DNA of 64,000 nucleotides from Variovorax sp. TBS-050B (GCF_029893635.1 NZ_JARXYR010000002.1:905001-969000); one strand, 5' to 3'. Counted from the first letter of the stretch, positions 51,335-59,942 are shown. Made by a program: numbers and translations. The notes: a model not told the origin generated them from the letters alone.

Positions 51335-52378
51335 GTGGACATCACCCAACTGCTGGCCTTCAGCGTCAAGAACAAAGCCTCCGACCTGCACCTGTCCGCC
51401 GGCCTGCCGCCGATGATCCGCGTGCACGGCGACGTGCGGCGCATCAATGTCGACGCGCTCGACCACAAGGCGGTGCATGCGATGGTGTACGACATCATGA
51501 GCGACACCCACCGCAAGCACTACGAAGAGTTCCTGGAGGTCGACTTCTCGTTCGAGATCGACGGCCTCGCGCGCTTCCGCGTGAATGCCTTCAACCAGGC
51601 GCGCGGCGCGGCGGCGGTGTTCCGGACGATTCCGTCGAAGATCCTCACGCTCGAGCAGCTCAATGCGCCGAAGATTTTCGCGGATCTGGCGCTCAAGCCG
51701 CGCGGCCTGGTGCTGGTGACGGGCCCGACGGGTTCGGGCAAGTCGACCACGCTGGCCGCGATGATCAACTACCTGAACGAAAACGAGTACGGCCACATCC
51801 TCACGGTGGAGGACCCGATCGAGTTCGTGCACGAGTCGAAGAAGTGCCTGATCAACCAGCGCGAGGTCGGGCCGATGACGCTGTCGTTCTCGAACGCGCT
51901 GCGCTCCGCCCTGCGCGAGGACCCGGACGCCATCCTGGTGGGCGAGCTGCGCGACCTGGAGACCATCCGCCTCGCGATGACCGCGGCCGAAACCGGCCAC
52001 CTGGTGTTCGGCACGCTGCACACCTCGTCGGCGGCCAAGACCATCGACCGGATCATCGACGTGTTCCCGGGCGAGGAGAAGGAAATGATTCGCGCGATGC
52101 TGTCGGAGTCGCTGCAGGCCGTGATCTCGCAGACGCTGTGCAAGACCAAGGACGGCCAGGGCCGCGTGGCGGCGCACGAGATCATGCTCGGCACGCCGGC
52201 CATCCGCAACCTGATCCGCGAGGCCAAGGTGGCGCAGATGTATTCGGCGATCCAGACCGGCCAGGGCTCGGGCATGCAGACGCTGGACCAGAACCTCACC
52301 GACCTCGTCCGCCGCAATGCCATTTCGGCCGCGGAAGCACGCAGCAAGGCGAAAATCCCCGAGAACTTCCCCGGATAA
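51335..52378 (+). CDS. pilT: Type IV pilus retraction ATPase PilT
   Basis: Hexameric cytoplasmic ATPase driving pilus disassembly for twitching motility and DNA uptake. 347 residues, standard. N-terminal PAS-like domain with ASDLHLSAGLPPMIRVHGDV; Walker A TGPTGSGKSTTLAAM near residue 128; Asp box ILTVEDPIEFVH; Walker B DAILVGELRDLETIRLAM; His box HLVFGTLHTSSAAKTIDR; and the PilT hallmark AIRNLIREAKVAQM. The start is GTG at 51335 with GAGGA five bases before. pilU follows after 14 bases. Confidence 0.97.
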   Translation: MDITQLLAFSVKNKASDLHLSAGLPPMIRVHGDVRRINVDALDHKAVHAMVYDIMSDTHRKHYEEFLEVDFSFEIDGLARFRVNAFNQARGAAAVFRTIPSKILTLEQLNAPKIFADLALKPRGLVLVTGPTGSGKSTTLAAMINYLNENEYGHILTVEDPIEFVHESKKCLINQREVGPMTLSFSNALRSALREDPDAILVGELRDLETIRLAMTAAETGHLVFGTLHTSSAAKTIDRIIDVFPGEEKEMIRAMLSESLQAVISQTLCKTKDGQGRVAAHEIMLGTPAIRNLIREAKVAQMYSAIQTGQGSGMQTLDQNLTDLVRRNAISAAEARSKAKIPENFPG

Positions 52379-52392
52379 CAGGCGCCCTCATC

Positions 52393-53529
52393 ATGGAACG
52401 CGATCAAGCCAGCCAGTTCATCAATGACCTGCTCAAGCTCATGGTGAGCCGCAACGGCAGCGACTTGTTCATCACCGCCGATTTTCCGCCCGCGATCAAG
52501 GTCGACGGCAAGGTCACCAAGGTCTCGCAGCAGGCACTGGGCGCGCAGCACACGCTGGCGCTCACGCGCTCGATCATGAACGACCGCCAGACGGCGGAGT
52601 TCGAGCGCACCAAGGAATGCAACTTCGCGATCTCGCCGACCGGCATCGGCCGCTTCCGCGTGAACGCCTTCGTGCAGCAGGGCAAGGTCGGCATGGTGCT
52701 GCGGACCATTCCCGCCAAGCTGCCGACCATCGACGGCCTGGGCATGCCGCAGGTGCTCAAGGAAGTGTCGATGACCAAGCGCGGCCTCTGCATCCTGGTC
52801 GGCGCCACGGGTTCGGGCAAGTCGACCACGCTCGCGGCGATGATCGACTGGCGCAACGAGAATTCCTTCGGCCACATCGTGACGGTGGAGGATCCGGTCG
52901 AATTCGTGCATCCGCACAAGAACTGCGTGGTGACGCAGCGCGAGGTCGGCATCGACACCGACAGCTGGGAAGCCGCGCTCAAGAACACGCTGCGCCAGGC
53001 GCCCGACGTGATCCTGATGGGCGAAATCCGCGACCGCGAGACCATGGAGCATGCGGTCGCCTTCGCCGAGACCGGCCACCTCTGCATGGCCACGCTGCAC
53101 GCGAACAGCGCCAACCAGGCGCTGGACCGGATCATCAACTTCTTCCCCGAGGAACGCCGCGCGCAGCTGCTGATGGACCTGTCGCTGAACCTGCGTTCGC
53201 TGGTCTCGCAGCGGCTGATCCCGACCGAGGACGGCCAGGGCCGCGTGGCGGCGGTGGAAGTGCTGCTGAACACGCCGCTGATCTCCGACCTGATCTTCAA
53301 GGGCGAGGTGGGCGAGATCAAGGAGATCATGAAGAAGAGCCGCAACCTCGGCATGCAGACCTTCGACCAGGCGCTGTTCGACCTGTTCGAGAGCCATTCG
53401 ATCAGCTTCGAGGACGCGCTGCGCAACGCCGACTCGGCCAACGACCTGCGGCTGCAGATCAAGCTCAACAGCCAGCGCGCGCGCTCGACCGACCTCTCGG
53501 CGGGCACCGAGCACTTCGCGATCGTCTGA
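52393..53529 (+). CDS. pilU: PilT-dependent retraction ATPase PilU
   Basis: 378-residue paralogue of PilT that boosts retraction force but generally needs PilT. N-terminus MERDQASQFINDLLKLMV with GSDLFITADFPPAIKVDGKV; Walker A GATGSGKSTTLAAM near residue 137; VTVEDPVEFVHPHKNCV; Walker B VILMGEIRDRETMEHAV; HLCMATLHANSANQALDR; and the longer PilU C-terminal tail ending HFAIV. Co-transcribed with pilT. Other pilus genes are outside the window. Confidence 0.97.
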   Translation: MERDQASQFINDLLKLMVSRNGSDLFITADFPPAIKVDGKVTKVSQQALGAQHTLALTRSIMNDRQTAEFERTKECNFAISPTGIGRFRVNAFVQQGKVGMVLRTIPAKLPTIDGLGMPQVLKEVSMTKRGLCILVGATGSGKSTTLAAMIDWRNENSFGHIVTVEDPVEFVHPHKNCVVTQREVGIDTDSWEAALKNTLRQAPDVILMGEIRDRETMEHAVAFAETGHLCMATLHANSANQALDRIINFFPEERRAQLLMDLSLNLRSLVSQRLIPTEDGQGRVAAVEVLLNTPLISDLIFKGEVGEIKEIMKKSRNLGMQTFDQALFDLFESHSISFEDALRNADSANDLRLQIKLNSQRARSTDLSAGTEHFAIV

Positions 53530-53539
53530 AAGCCGGACG

Positions 53540-53647
53540 GCCGAACGCAGAAGGAAGACAAAAGCGCGCAGAAGGCGCAGAAAAGAAGATCGACTTCTTT
53601 GTTTCTTCTGCGACTTCTGCGAAACCTTCGCGACCTCTGCGTTCGGC
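53540..53647. repeat. 108-base imperfect palindrome (intergenic hairpin)
   Basis: Outer arms GCCGAACGCAGA (53540-53551) and TCTGCGTTCGGC (53636-53647) pair perfectly; inner arms CGCAGAAG..CGCAGA and TCTGCG..CTTCTGCG pair with a small bulge; a tip AAAGAAG-ATCGA-CTTCTTT is at 53582-53600. It fills most of the gap between pilU and the following dehydrogenase. There is no T run, and the arms are built of CGCAGAAGG-like units, so it looks like an interspersed REP-type element or processing hairpin rather than a plain terminator. Confidence 0.75.
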
Positions 53648-53684
53648 TCTGCGCTTTCGCCTGCGCATCAATGCGCTTAAGCTC

Positions 53685-54599
53685 ATGCCCATGAGCAGCA
53701 TCAACACCCGCACCTACGAATCCACCCCCGCGCAGACCGTCGCCTTCCTCGGGCTCGGCGTCATGGGCGGGCCCATGGCCGGCCACCTCGCGAAGGCGGG
53801 CCATGCCGTCACGGTCTACAACCGCACGCCCGCCAAGGCCGAGGCCTGGGTCGCCGAATTCGGCGCGCCGGGCCGCCATGCCGCCACCCCGCGCGAAGCG
53901 GCCGACGGCGCCGACATCGTGTTCTGCTGCGTGGGCAACGACGACGACCTGCGCGCCGTGGTGCTCGGCCCCAACGGCGCCTTCGCGGGCATGAAGAAGG
54001 GCGCCGTGTTCGTCGACCACACGACCGCCTCGGCCGACGTGGCGCGCGAGCTGTCGAACGCGGCGCTCGGCATCGGCGCGCAGTTCATCGACGCGCCGGT
54101 CTCGGGCGGCCAGGCCGGCGCGCAGAACGGCGCGCTCACGGTGATGTGCGGCGGCGACAAGCAGAGCTTCGAGCAGGTCAAGCCGGTGGTCGCGGCCTTC
54201 GCGCGCGCGGTCACGCACCTCGGCGCGAGCGGCGCCGGCCAGCTCGCGAAGATGGTCAACCAGATCGCCATCGCCGGGCTGGTGCAGGGCCTCTCGGAAG
54301 CCATCGCCTTCGGCCAGCGCGCGGGGCTGGACATGAAGCTGGTGCTCGAGGTCATCGGCAAGGGCGCCGCGCAGAGCTGGCAGATGGACAACCGCGGCCA
54401 GACCATGATCGACGGCAAGTTCGACTACGGCTTCGCGGTCGACTGGATGCGCAAGGACCTGGGTCTGGTGCTCGACGAAGCCAAGCGCAACGGCGCACGC
54501 CTGCCCGTGACCGCGCTGGTCGACCAGTTCTATGCCGACGTGCAGCAGGCCGGCGGCAGGCGCTGGGACACCTCGAGCCTGATCACGCGGCTCAAGTAA
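53685..54599 (+). CDS. NAD(P)-dependent beta-hydroxyacid dehydrogenase (3-hydroxyisobutyrate/GarR family)
   Basis: 304-residue oxidoreductase of the 3-hydroxyisobutyrate dehydrogenase family, which includes tartronate semialdehyde reductase. Rossmann motif AFLGLGVMGGPMAGHLAKAG, the substrate-binding FIDAPVSGGQAGAQNGALT minus its end, and the catalytic Lys in GAGQLAKMVNQIAIAG; GKFDYGFAVDWMRKDLGL lies in the helical C-terminal domain. NVRTPAKAEAW-like sequence after the second strand (YNRTPAKAEA, with Arg) favours NADPH. A Met two codons later (53691) is an alternative start. It is preceded by the 108-base palindrome and followed by a two-way terminator. Confidence 0.92.
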   Translation: MPMSSINTRTYESTPAQTVAFLGLGVMGGPMAGHLAKAGHAVTVYNRTPAKAEAWVAEFGAPGRHAATPREAADGADIVFCCVGNDDDLRAVVLGPNGAFAGMKKGAVFVDHTTASADVARELSNAALGIGAQFIDAPVSGGQAGAQNGALTVMCGGDKQSFEQVKPVVAAFARAVTHLGASGAGQLAKMVNQIAIAGLVQGLSEAIAFGQRAGLDMKLVLEVIGKGAAQSWQMDNRGQTMIDGKFDYGFAVDWMRKDLGLVLDEAKRNGARLPVTALVDQFYADVQQAGGRRWDTSSLITRLK

Positions 54600-54600
54600 A

Positions 54601-54628
54601 AAACAAAGCCCGCGACAGCGGGCTTTGT
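54601..54628. terminator. Bidirectional terminator
   Basis: Perfect 11-bp stem ACAAAGCCCGC / GCGGGCTTTGT with a GACA loop, flanked by an A run on the left and a TTTG edge on the right. It separates the converging dehydrogenase and BON-domain genes. Confidence 0.85.
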
Positions 54629-54651
54629 GGCGTGGGGGCGACCGGCCGGCG

Positions 54652-55422
54652 TCAGCGCACGGGCGAGGTCACCACGCCGCCGCTCGGGGCGGGTTGCTGC
54701 TGCGGCGGCTGCTGCGCGGGCTGCAGCGGCTCCATCGGCGGCAGCGGCACGCGCGAGCCCGACGACGAGGACGGCGGCGGGACCGAACCGGTGCCGCCGC
54801 GCTGCGCCTGATTGGCGAGCTCGGTCTCCGTCACGATCTCGACCACGCGCACCACCTTCTGCACGCCCGAGATGCCGCGCGCGATCTCGGTCGCGCGGTC
54901 GGTCTCGCGCCGCGTGGCGATGCCCATCAGGTAGACCACGCCGCGCTCGGTCACCACCTTGAACGAGTTGGCGAAGATGTCCTTGGCATCGAGCAGCGAG
55001 GCCTTGATCTTGCCGCTGATGAAGACGTCGTTCGAGCGGTCCTGGAAGGTGCTGGGCTGGCCGATGGTGAGCTCGTTGACCACCGAGCGCACGTTGTCCA
55101 CGCGCGCCACCACGTCCTCGACGCGGCGGCGGTCGGCCTCGCTGCCGACGGCGCCCGTGAGCAGCACCTGGCGGTTGTAGCTCGTCACGCTCACGTACAT
55201 CTGGTCGTTGGCGATCTCGCGCACGCGCGCGGCCGCGCGCAGCTCGATGCCCTGGTCGTCGAGCTGCGCGCCGGAGCTACGGCGGTCGGTCGCCACCATG
55301 CCCACGCCCACGGCCGCGGCCCCCCCGACCACGAGCGGCACGCAGGCCGAGAGCCCGGCCGTCAGCACGGCGCCGGCGGCGAAAGCGATGGCAAGGCGTT
55401 GGAACGGTGTCGTCGTCGTCAT
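54652..55422 (-). CDS. dolP: BON domain lipoprotein (DolP/YraP-like)
   Basis: 256-residue outer-membrane lipoprotein with lipobox GLSAC (Cys27) and two BON domains: VREIANDQMYVSVTSYNRQV to LTIGQP, and DVFISGKIKASLLDAKDIFA minus its end to VVRVVEIV. E. coli DolP maintains outer-membrane integrity and associates with the BAM complex. A Pro/Gln/Ser-rich tail of about 55 residues after the second BON domain is longer than in DolP. AGGAAG precedes the start at 55422, which overlaps the diaA stop by four bases. The gene order with diaA, yraN and rsmI mirrors E. coli yraL-yraN-diaA-yraP. Confidence 0.9.
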   Translation of the reverse strand: MTTTTPFQRLAIAFAAGAVLTAGLSACVPLVVGGAAAVGVGMVATDRRSSGAQLDDQGIELRAAARVREIANDQMYVSVTSYNRQVLLTGAVGSEADRRRVEDVVARVDNVRSVVNELTIGQPSTFQDRSNDVFISGKIKASLLDAKDIFANSFKVVTERGVVYLMGIATRRETDRATEIARGISGVQKVVRVVEIVTETELANQAQRGGTGSVPPPSSSSGSRVPLPPMEPLQPAQQPPQQQPAPSGGVVTSPVR

Positions 55423-56033
55423 GTGGAAGCTTCCTGTTCTCCGAGTAACTGGGCATCCACGCCGTCGCACAGGCAATGCAGTGCGAGCAGGTGGACTTCG
55501 TGGATGCGCGCCGCACGCTCGTGCGCCACGCCGATCTGGACATCGGTCTCGCGCAGCGCGCGGCCGACGGCCCCGCCGGTGCCGCCGCCGCCCGCATTGC
55601 CGAGCAGCGCCACCACCGTCATGTCGCGCTCGTGCGCGGCCAGCACCGCCGCGAGCACCGCGGCCGACTGGCCGCTCGCGCTGAGCACCAGCAGCACGTC
55701 GCCGGCCTGGCCGAGCGCGCGCACCTGGCGCGCGAAGCGGTCTGCGTCGACGGCACCGGCGGTGTCGGCCGCCGGATCATGGCTGTCGCCGGGCAGCGCG
55801 ATCGCGCCCAGCTCGGGCCGCTCGCGCTCGAAGCGGCCGACAAAATGCGCGGCGAACTGCGCCGCGAGCAGGCCCGACACGCCCGCGCCGCAGGCGAGGA
55901 TCTTGCCGCCGCTGGTCACGCAGGCCAGGATGGCCTGCATCGCCTGCGAAATGGATTTACTGAGAACCGGACCGGCCTGGTACTTGAGGTCGGCGCTGTC
56001 GATGAAATGTTGCTGAATCCGTTGCTCGAGCAT
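55419..56033 (-). CDS. diaA: SIS domain protein DiaA/phosphoheptose isomerase-like
   Basis: 204-residue SIS-domain protein. The start MLEQRIQQHFIDSADLKYQA and ILACGAGVSGLLAAQFAAHF match DiaA/GmhA proteins; LVLSASGQSAAVLAAV is the second sugar-phosphate loop, and the C-terminal HEVHLLALHCLCDGVDAQL the dimer helix. In DiaA the protein binds DnaA and times initiation; in GmhA it isomerises sedoheptulose-7-phosphate. The genome context (yraN before, dolP after) supports DiaA, while the active-site Glu and His of GmhA cannot be confirmed by eye. Confidence 0.88.
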   Translation of the reverse strand: MLEQRIQQHFIDSADLKYQAGPVLSKSISQAMQAILACVTSGGKILACGAGVSGLLAAQFAAHFVGRFERERPELGAIALPGDSHDPAADTAGAVDADRFARQVRALGQAGDVLLVLSASGQSAAVLAAVLAAHERDMTVVALLGNAGGGGTGGAVGRALRETDVQIGVAHERAARIHEVHLLALHCLCDGVDAQLLGEQEAST

Positions 56034-56122
56034 GGGGCGGGATGATACCGGGGGGCCGTGAAACAAGACGTTCGCCTTGTGGAGCCGCGCAACCGCATTC
56101 GGTTCCCCGCGGCGTCCCCGCT

Positions 56123-56488
56123 TCAACCCGCGTCGAAGGCGCCCTGCAGCCAGGTGATGCGCTCTTCCACCAGCACCACGTCGAAGCGGCACGGCGGCAG
56201 CGTGCGCAACCGGTTCAGATAGTGGCGCGCCGCGAACACGATACGCCGCTGCTTGACGCCCGTGATGCTGCCGCCCGCGCCCCCGTGCGTGCCCGCGCTG
56301 CGCTGCCGCACCTCGACGAACACCAGCGTGCCGTCGCGCGGATCGCGCATGATCAGGTCGATCTCGCCGCCGCCGCGCCCGGGCGTTCGATAATTGCGCG
56401 CGACCAGCGCCAGGCCGGCATGCTGCAGATGGTCGAGCGCGGCGTCCTCCGCCGCGTCGCCGCGATGCTTGGTGGTGATCGTCTTCAT
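56123..56488 (-). CDS. yraN: YraN family (UPF0102) nuclease-fold protein
   Basis: 121-residue protein with the restriction-endonuclease-like fold. Family motifs: GDAAEDAALDHLQHAGLALVARNYR minus its ends, GGGEIDLIMRD and LVFVEVRQRS, giving the Glu-x-Asp ... Glu-x-Arg cluster of a PD-(D/E)xK-like site (family members usually have VEVK; here the Lys is Arg). Role unknown, though YraN/DprA-linked proteins suggest DNA processing. Start at 56488 is supported by GGGAG. Divergent from rsmI. Confidence 0.88.
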   Translation of the reverse strand: MKTITTKHRGDAAEDAALDHLQHAGLALVARNYRTPGRGGGEIDLIMRDPRDGTLVFVEVRQRSAGTHGGAGGSITGVKQRRIVFAARHYLNRLRTLPPCRFDVVLVEERITWLQGAFDAG

Positions 56489-56538
56489 GGGCCCGCTCCC
56501 TGCGCGCGTTCGTTCGTTCTTTTCTTCCGGAGAAACCT

Positions 56539-57486
56539 TTGGCTTCACTCGCACCCGCCTCCTTCGGCGCCGCCCTCACGGCCGCGCACGACGCCTCGGG
56601 TGCGCAGCATTATCCGCAGGGCACGCTCTACGTCGTCGCCACGCCGATCGGCAACCTCGCCGACATCACGCTGCGCGCGCTGCACGTGCTGCAGCTCGTC
56701 GACACGCTCGCCTGCGAGGACACGCGCCACACCCAGAGCCTGCTGCGCGCCTACGGCATCGACCGGCCGAACGCGCGGCTGCTCGCGGTGCACCAGCACA
56801 ACGAGGCCGAGGCCGCGCAGGGCGTGATCGCGCGGCTCGTGCAGGGCGAGCGCATCGCCTACGTGAGCGATGCCGGCACGCCCGGCGTGAGCGACCCCGG
56901 CGCGCGGCTCGTGGCGGCCGTGCGCAGCGCCGGCCTGCGCGTGCTGCCGCTGCCGGGCGCGAGCAGCGTCACCACGCTGATCGGCGCCGCCGGCCTCGTC
57001 GCCGAAGGCGGCGACGGCAGCGCCGCGAGCGCCTTCGTCTTCGCCGGCTTCCTGCCGAGCAAGGCCGGCGAGCGCGACGCCGCGGTGCAGGGGCTCGCGC
57101 AGGAACCCCGCGCGGTGGTGGTGCTCGAGGCGCCGCACCGCATCGAGGCCCTGGCGCGCGCGCTGGCCGTGCTCGGCGAGCGCCGCGTCACCGTGGGGCG
57201 CGAACTCACCAAGCAGTTCGAGGAGATCGCCACCGTGCCGGCCGCCGCCCTGCCCGATTGGTTCGCGGCCGATCGCGACCGCACGCGCGGCGAGTTCGCG
57301 CTGGTGCTGCACCCCGTGGCGGTGGACGACGGCGGTGCTGCGGAAGGCGAACGCGTGCTGCGGCTGCTGCTGGCCGAGCTGCCGGTGAAGACGGCGGTGA
57401 AACTCGCCGCCGAGATCAGCGGTGCGCCGCGCAATGCGCTCTACGAAACGGCACTGCGCATGCGCAAGGATGCCGGGGACGACTGA
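56539..57486 (+). CDS. rsmI: 16S rRNA (cytidine-1402-2'-O)-methyltransferase RsmI
   Basis: Methylates the ribose of C1402 in the ribosomal P site using S-adenosylmethionine. 315 residues with the tetrapyrrole-methylase fold: YVVATPIGNLADITLRAL, LACEDTRHTQSLLRAYGI, IAYVSDAGTPGVSDPGARL and LPGASSVTTLIGAAGL, then PHRIEALARAL and GRELTKQFEEIATVP. The start is TTG at 56539, with CGGAGAAA just before. The first 20 residues precede the conserved fold and could be a slightly long N-terminus. Divergent from yraN, as in other proteobacteria. Confidence 0.95.
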   Translation: MASLAPASFGAALTAAHDASGAQHYPQGTLYVVATPIGNLADITLRALHVLQLVDTLACEDTRHTQSLLRAYGIDRPNARLLAVHQHNEAEAAQGVIARLVQGERIAYVSDAGTPGVSDPGARLVAAVRSAGLRVLPLPGASSVTTLIGAAGLVAEGGDGSAASAFVFAGFLPSKAGERDAAVQGLAQEPRAVVVLEAPHRIEALARALAVLGERRVTVGRELTKQFEEIATVPAAALPDWFAADRDRTRGEFALVLHPVAVDDGGAAEGERVLRLLLAELPVKTAVKLAAEISGAPRNALYETALRMRKDAGDD

Positions 57487-57488
57487 GC

Positions 57489-58217
57489 TCAGCCGTCCAG
57501 CTCCGCATAGCGCCGGAAGATCCCGTCCTCGTTGAACGCGATGCGGCGCGGGCTCTGCAGGTACTCGCGCACGCGCTGGCGGCGCCGGACGTTGTCGTGC
57601 AACTTCACCACCGAAGGCGTATCGGCCAGCGCCCGCGCCGCGGCCTTCGGGAAGGCGTAGCGCAGGCCGTCGACGAGCTGGAACAGCGACAGGTCGGCAT
57701 AGGTCAGCACGTCGCCCACGAGGTGCGCGGAACCCGCGGGATTGCGCTGCAGCACGCGCTCGAACCAGTTCAGGTACTTCGGGATCCGCTCGTCGCGGAA
57801 GGCCTTTGCGCGCTGCATGGCCGCGTCGCGCTGGTCCTCGTAATACGCGCCGACGGAGATCGGATGGTGCGTGTCGTGCGCCTCGGCCACCACGTCGGCG
57901 ATGGTGAGCTGCAGCTGGTGCGTCCAGAGCCCGTCGGATTCGCCGACGCCGGCCAGCCCCAGCCGCGGGCCGAGGTAGAGCAGGATGGCTGCGGTCTGGC
58001 CCACGACCACGTCGCCGTCGATCAGGAACGGCGGCGCGAACGCGGGGCGCACGATCTCGGCGTCGGCGAGGCGCTGCGCGAGCGCCGATTCGCCGCCGCC
58101 CCGGGTCTCCGGCAGCCGGGCCACGTCCACGTAGTCCGCGCCCGCGGCCTCGAGCGCGAGCCGTACGAATTCGCCTCGGCCCTGGATCGTGGGCCAGTAG
58201 TGAAGTTGGTAGGTCAT
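57489..58217 (-). CDS. Glutathione S-transferase family protein
   Basis: 242-residue GST-like protein. Thioredoxin-fold N-terminus YQLHYWPTIQGRGEFVRLAL resembles sigma/mu-type GSTs with the catalytic Tyr in the first strand region; APPFLIDGDVVVGQTAAILL contains the cis-Pro and glutathione-contacting Gln-Thr. The helical C-terminal domain has GDVLTYADLSLFQLVDGLRY, with the conserved N-capping Asp. Substrate unknown. Convergent with rsmI with a two-base gap. Confidence 0.88.
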   Translation of the reverse strand: MTYQLHYWPTIQGRGEFVRLALEAAGADYVDVARLPETRGGGESALAQRLADAEIVRPAFAPPFLIDGDVVVGQTAAILLYLGPRLGLAGVGESDGLWTHQLQLTIADVVAEAHDTHHPISVGAYYEDQRDAAMQRAKAFRDERIPKYLNWFERVLQRNPAGSAHLVGDVLTYADLSLFQLVDGLRYAFPKAAARALADTPSVVKLHDNVRRRQRVREYLQSPRRIAFNEDGIFRRYAELDG

Positions 58218-58261
58218 GCGGGCATGGTGTCAGGCTCCGCAGCCTGCCGCAACCCGGCGGC

Positions 58262-58894
58262 TCAGAGCCCTTCGGCCAGTTCGACCGCGCGGCGCCGGGC
58301 CGCGGCGCGCGCCTCGGCATCCACCTCCGGACCCATCAGCGTCTTCTCGACCACCACGGCACGCACCTCGCGCACGCCGATGAAGCGCAGCCAGGTCTCG
58401 ATGTAGGGCAACTGGAAGTCGAGCGCATGCGCGGAGCCGTCCTTGCCGAGCGGATAGTCGAGCCCGCGCGCGCAGACCACGGTGGCCCTGGGCGTCTGCA
58501 GCATGCCGGAAAGGCCGTTCTCGTCGAAGCGGAACAGCACGTCCTTGTGCGACACCACGTCGATCAGGTGCTTGAGCTTGTAGGGAATGCCGAAATTCCA
58601 CAGCGGCACGGCAAGCACGATGTGGTCCGCCGTGTGGAAGGGCGCGGCGGTGCGCCGCACCTCGTCCCACGCCGCCTGCTGCGCGGCGGTCAGCGGCACG
58701 CCCGCGATGCCGGCGTACTTGGCGTCGAGCATGTCCTGCGAGAGCTCGGGCAGGGCCATCGTCCACGGGTTCAGCGTGGTCACGCGGCAACCAGGGTGGA
58801 GGCGCGCCGCTTCGTCGAGAAAGGCGCGGGCGACCTCGGTGCTCGCGGAGCGTGCGGCGCGCGGCGAGGTTTCGATGTACAGGAGTTCTTTCAT
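58262..58894 (-). CDS. azoR: FMN-dependent NADH-azoreductase (AzoR-like)
   Basis: 210-residue flavodoxin-fold quinone/azo reductase. FMN phosphate loop IETSPRAARSASTEVARAFL, the isoalloxazine-contact segment PLWNFGIPYKLKHLIDVVSH minus its last residues, and FQLPYIETWLRFIGVREV near the dimer interface. These enzymes reduce quinones, azo dyes and related electrophiles by two-electron transfer. Start 58894 chosen where the family begins (MKELLYIETSP) with AGGAG nearby; a longer frame to 58984 overlaps the promoter region of the divergent LysR gene, which probably regulates it. Confidence 0.92.
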   Translation of the reverse strand: MKELLYIETSPRAARSASTEVARAFLDEAARLHPGCRVTTLNPWTMALPELSQDMLDAKYAGIAGVPLTAAQQAAWDEVRRTAAPFHTADHIVLAVPLWNFGIPYKLKHLIDVVSHKDVLFRFDENGLSGMLQTPRATVVCARGLDYPLGKDGSAHALDFQLPYIETWLRFIGVREVRAVVVEKTLMGPEVDAEARAAARRRAVELAEGL

Positions 58895-59001
58895 GGATGG
58901 CAGGCCTCGAAGTGGTTCGGAAGCGCCGAGGCTAGGCAACGCGGACTCCGCACACAAGCGACATAATTTCGAGCTATTCAGCACCTATCGCACTGAAACC
59001 G

Positions 59002-59880
59002 ATGCTCGACTCCCAACAGTTGCGTGCCTTCGTCGCCGTAGCCGACCACGGCAGCGTCACGCGCGCGGCCGAGGCCATGCGCCTGACGCAGTCGGCGGTG
59101 AGCGCCCAGATCCGGCGCCTGGAGGCGCAACTGGGCTGCCGCGTGTTCGACCGCACCACCCGGTCACTGCAGCTCACCGCGCCCGGCAGCGTGCTGCTGA
59201 GCTATGCGCGCAGCATCCTCGGCCTGCAGCAGCAGGCGGTGGCGCGCCTCGCGACGCCGCGCCATGCGCCGACCACGCTGCGCATCGGGTGCTCCGAGGG
59301 CTTTCCGGGCGAATGGCTGTTCGCGGCGCTCGCCGACTTCCGCCAGCGCCGGCCCGAGGTGCACCTGGAGATCACCAGTGGCATCAGCACGCTGCTCGCC
59401 CGGCAGGTGCGGCAGGGCGCGCTGGATCTGATGGTGGGCACCGTCTGCGACGCCGGCGAGGACACCGAGACGCTCTGGACCGAACCGCTGGTGTGGGCTT
59501 TCTCGGAGCGGGCGCTGCTCGACCCCGACGCGCCGATCCCGCTCGCCTTCCTGTCGGAGCCCTGCCCGTTCCGCGAAGCCGCGCTGGCATCGCTCGCCGG
59601 CCATGGCGCGAACTGGCGCATCGTGCTGACGGCGCAGGGTTCGGGCGCGCTGACGGCCGCCGCCGGCAGCGGCTTCGCGGTCACGGTCCTGACGCCTTCG
59701 GGCATGCCGGGCGGGCTGCGGGCGATTCCGGCGGGGCCGCTGCTGCCGGGGCTGCCGCCGGCGCGCTTCGTGGTCCAGCGGGGCGCCGAGGGCGAAGCGC
59801 TGACGGCGCTGGCGGAGGAAGTGCGCCAGGCGTGTTTCCGCTGGCGGGGCGCACGGGCGGCCGGTGCGGCGGCGGCGTAA
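59002..59880 (+). CDS. LysR family transcriptional regulator
   Basis: 292 residues: winged HTH (LDSQQLRAFVAVADHGSVTR, AAEAMRLTQSAVSAQIRRLE, FDRTTRSLQLTAPG) and a periplasmic-binding-like effector domain (LRIGCSEGFPGEWLFAALAD). The most similar named group is the NodD/CynR-like LysR regulators acting on a neighbouring divergent gene, here azoR. The 107-base gap contains AT-rich ATAATTTCGAGCTATT, a plausible T-N11-A site. Followed by a hairpin that serves the tRNA gene on the other strand. Confidence 0.93.
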   Translation: MLDSQQLRAFVAVADHGSVTRAAEAMRLTQSAVSAQIRRLEAQLGCRVFDRTTRSLQLTAPGSVLLSYARSILGLQQQAVARLATPRHAPTTLRIGCSEGFPGEWLFAALADFRQRRPEVHLEITSGISTLLARQVRQGALDLMVGTVCDAGEDTETLWTEPLVWAFSERALLDPDAPIPLAFLSEPCPFREAALASLAGHGANWRIVLTAQGSGALTAAAGSGFAVTVLTPSGMPGGLRAIPAGPLLPGLPPARFVVQRGAEGEALTALAEEVRQACFRWRGARAAGAAAA

Positions 59881-59902
59881 CGGCACAACGACGCCGCAAA
59901 TG

Positions 59903-59935
59903 AAAAGGACCGGAAGCCTTGGGAGCTTCCGGTCC
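59903..59935 (-). terminator. Terminator downstream of tRNA-Arg
   Basis: 11-bp perfect stem GGACCGGAAGC / GCTTCCGGTCC with a seven-base loop; on the minus strand it is followed by TTTTCATTT. It lies seven bases beyond the tRNA 3' end and ends that transcript. It is also within the converging LysR 3' region. Confidence 0.88.
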
Positions 59936-59942
59936 TGGTATT

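Noticed and set aside
53530..53684. The 3' region of pilU as a plain Rho-independent terminator
   Set aside because: The hairpin is far longer than a terminator and lacks a T run on either strand.
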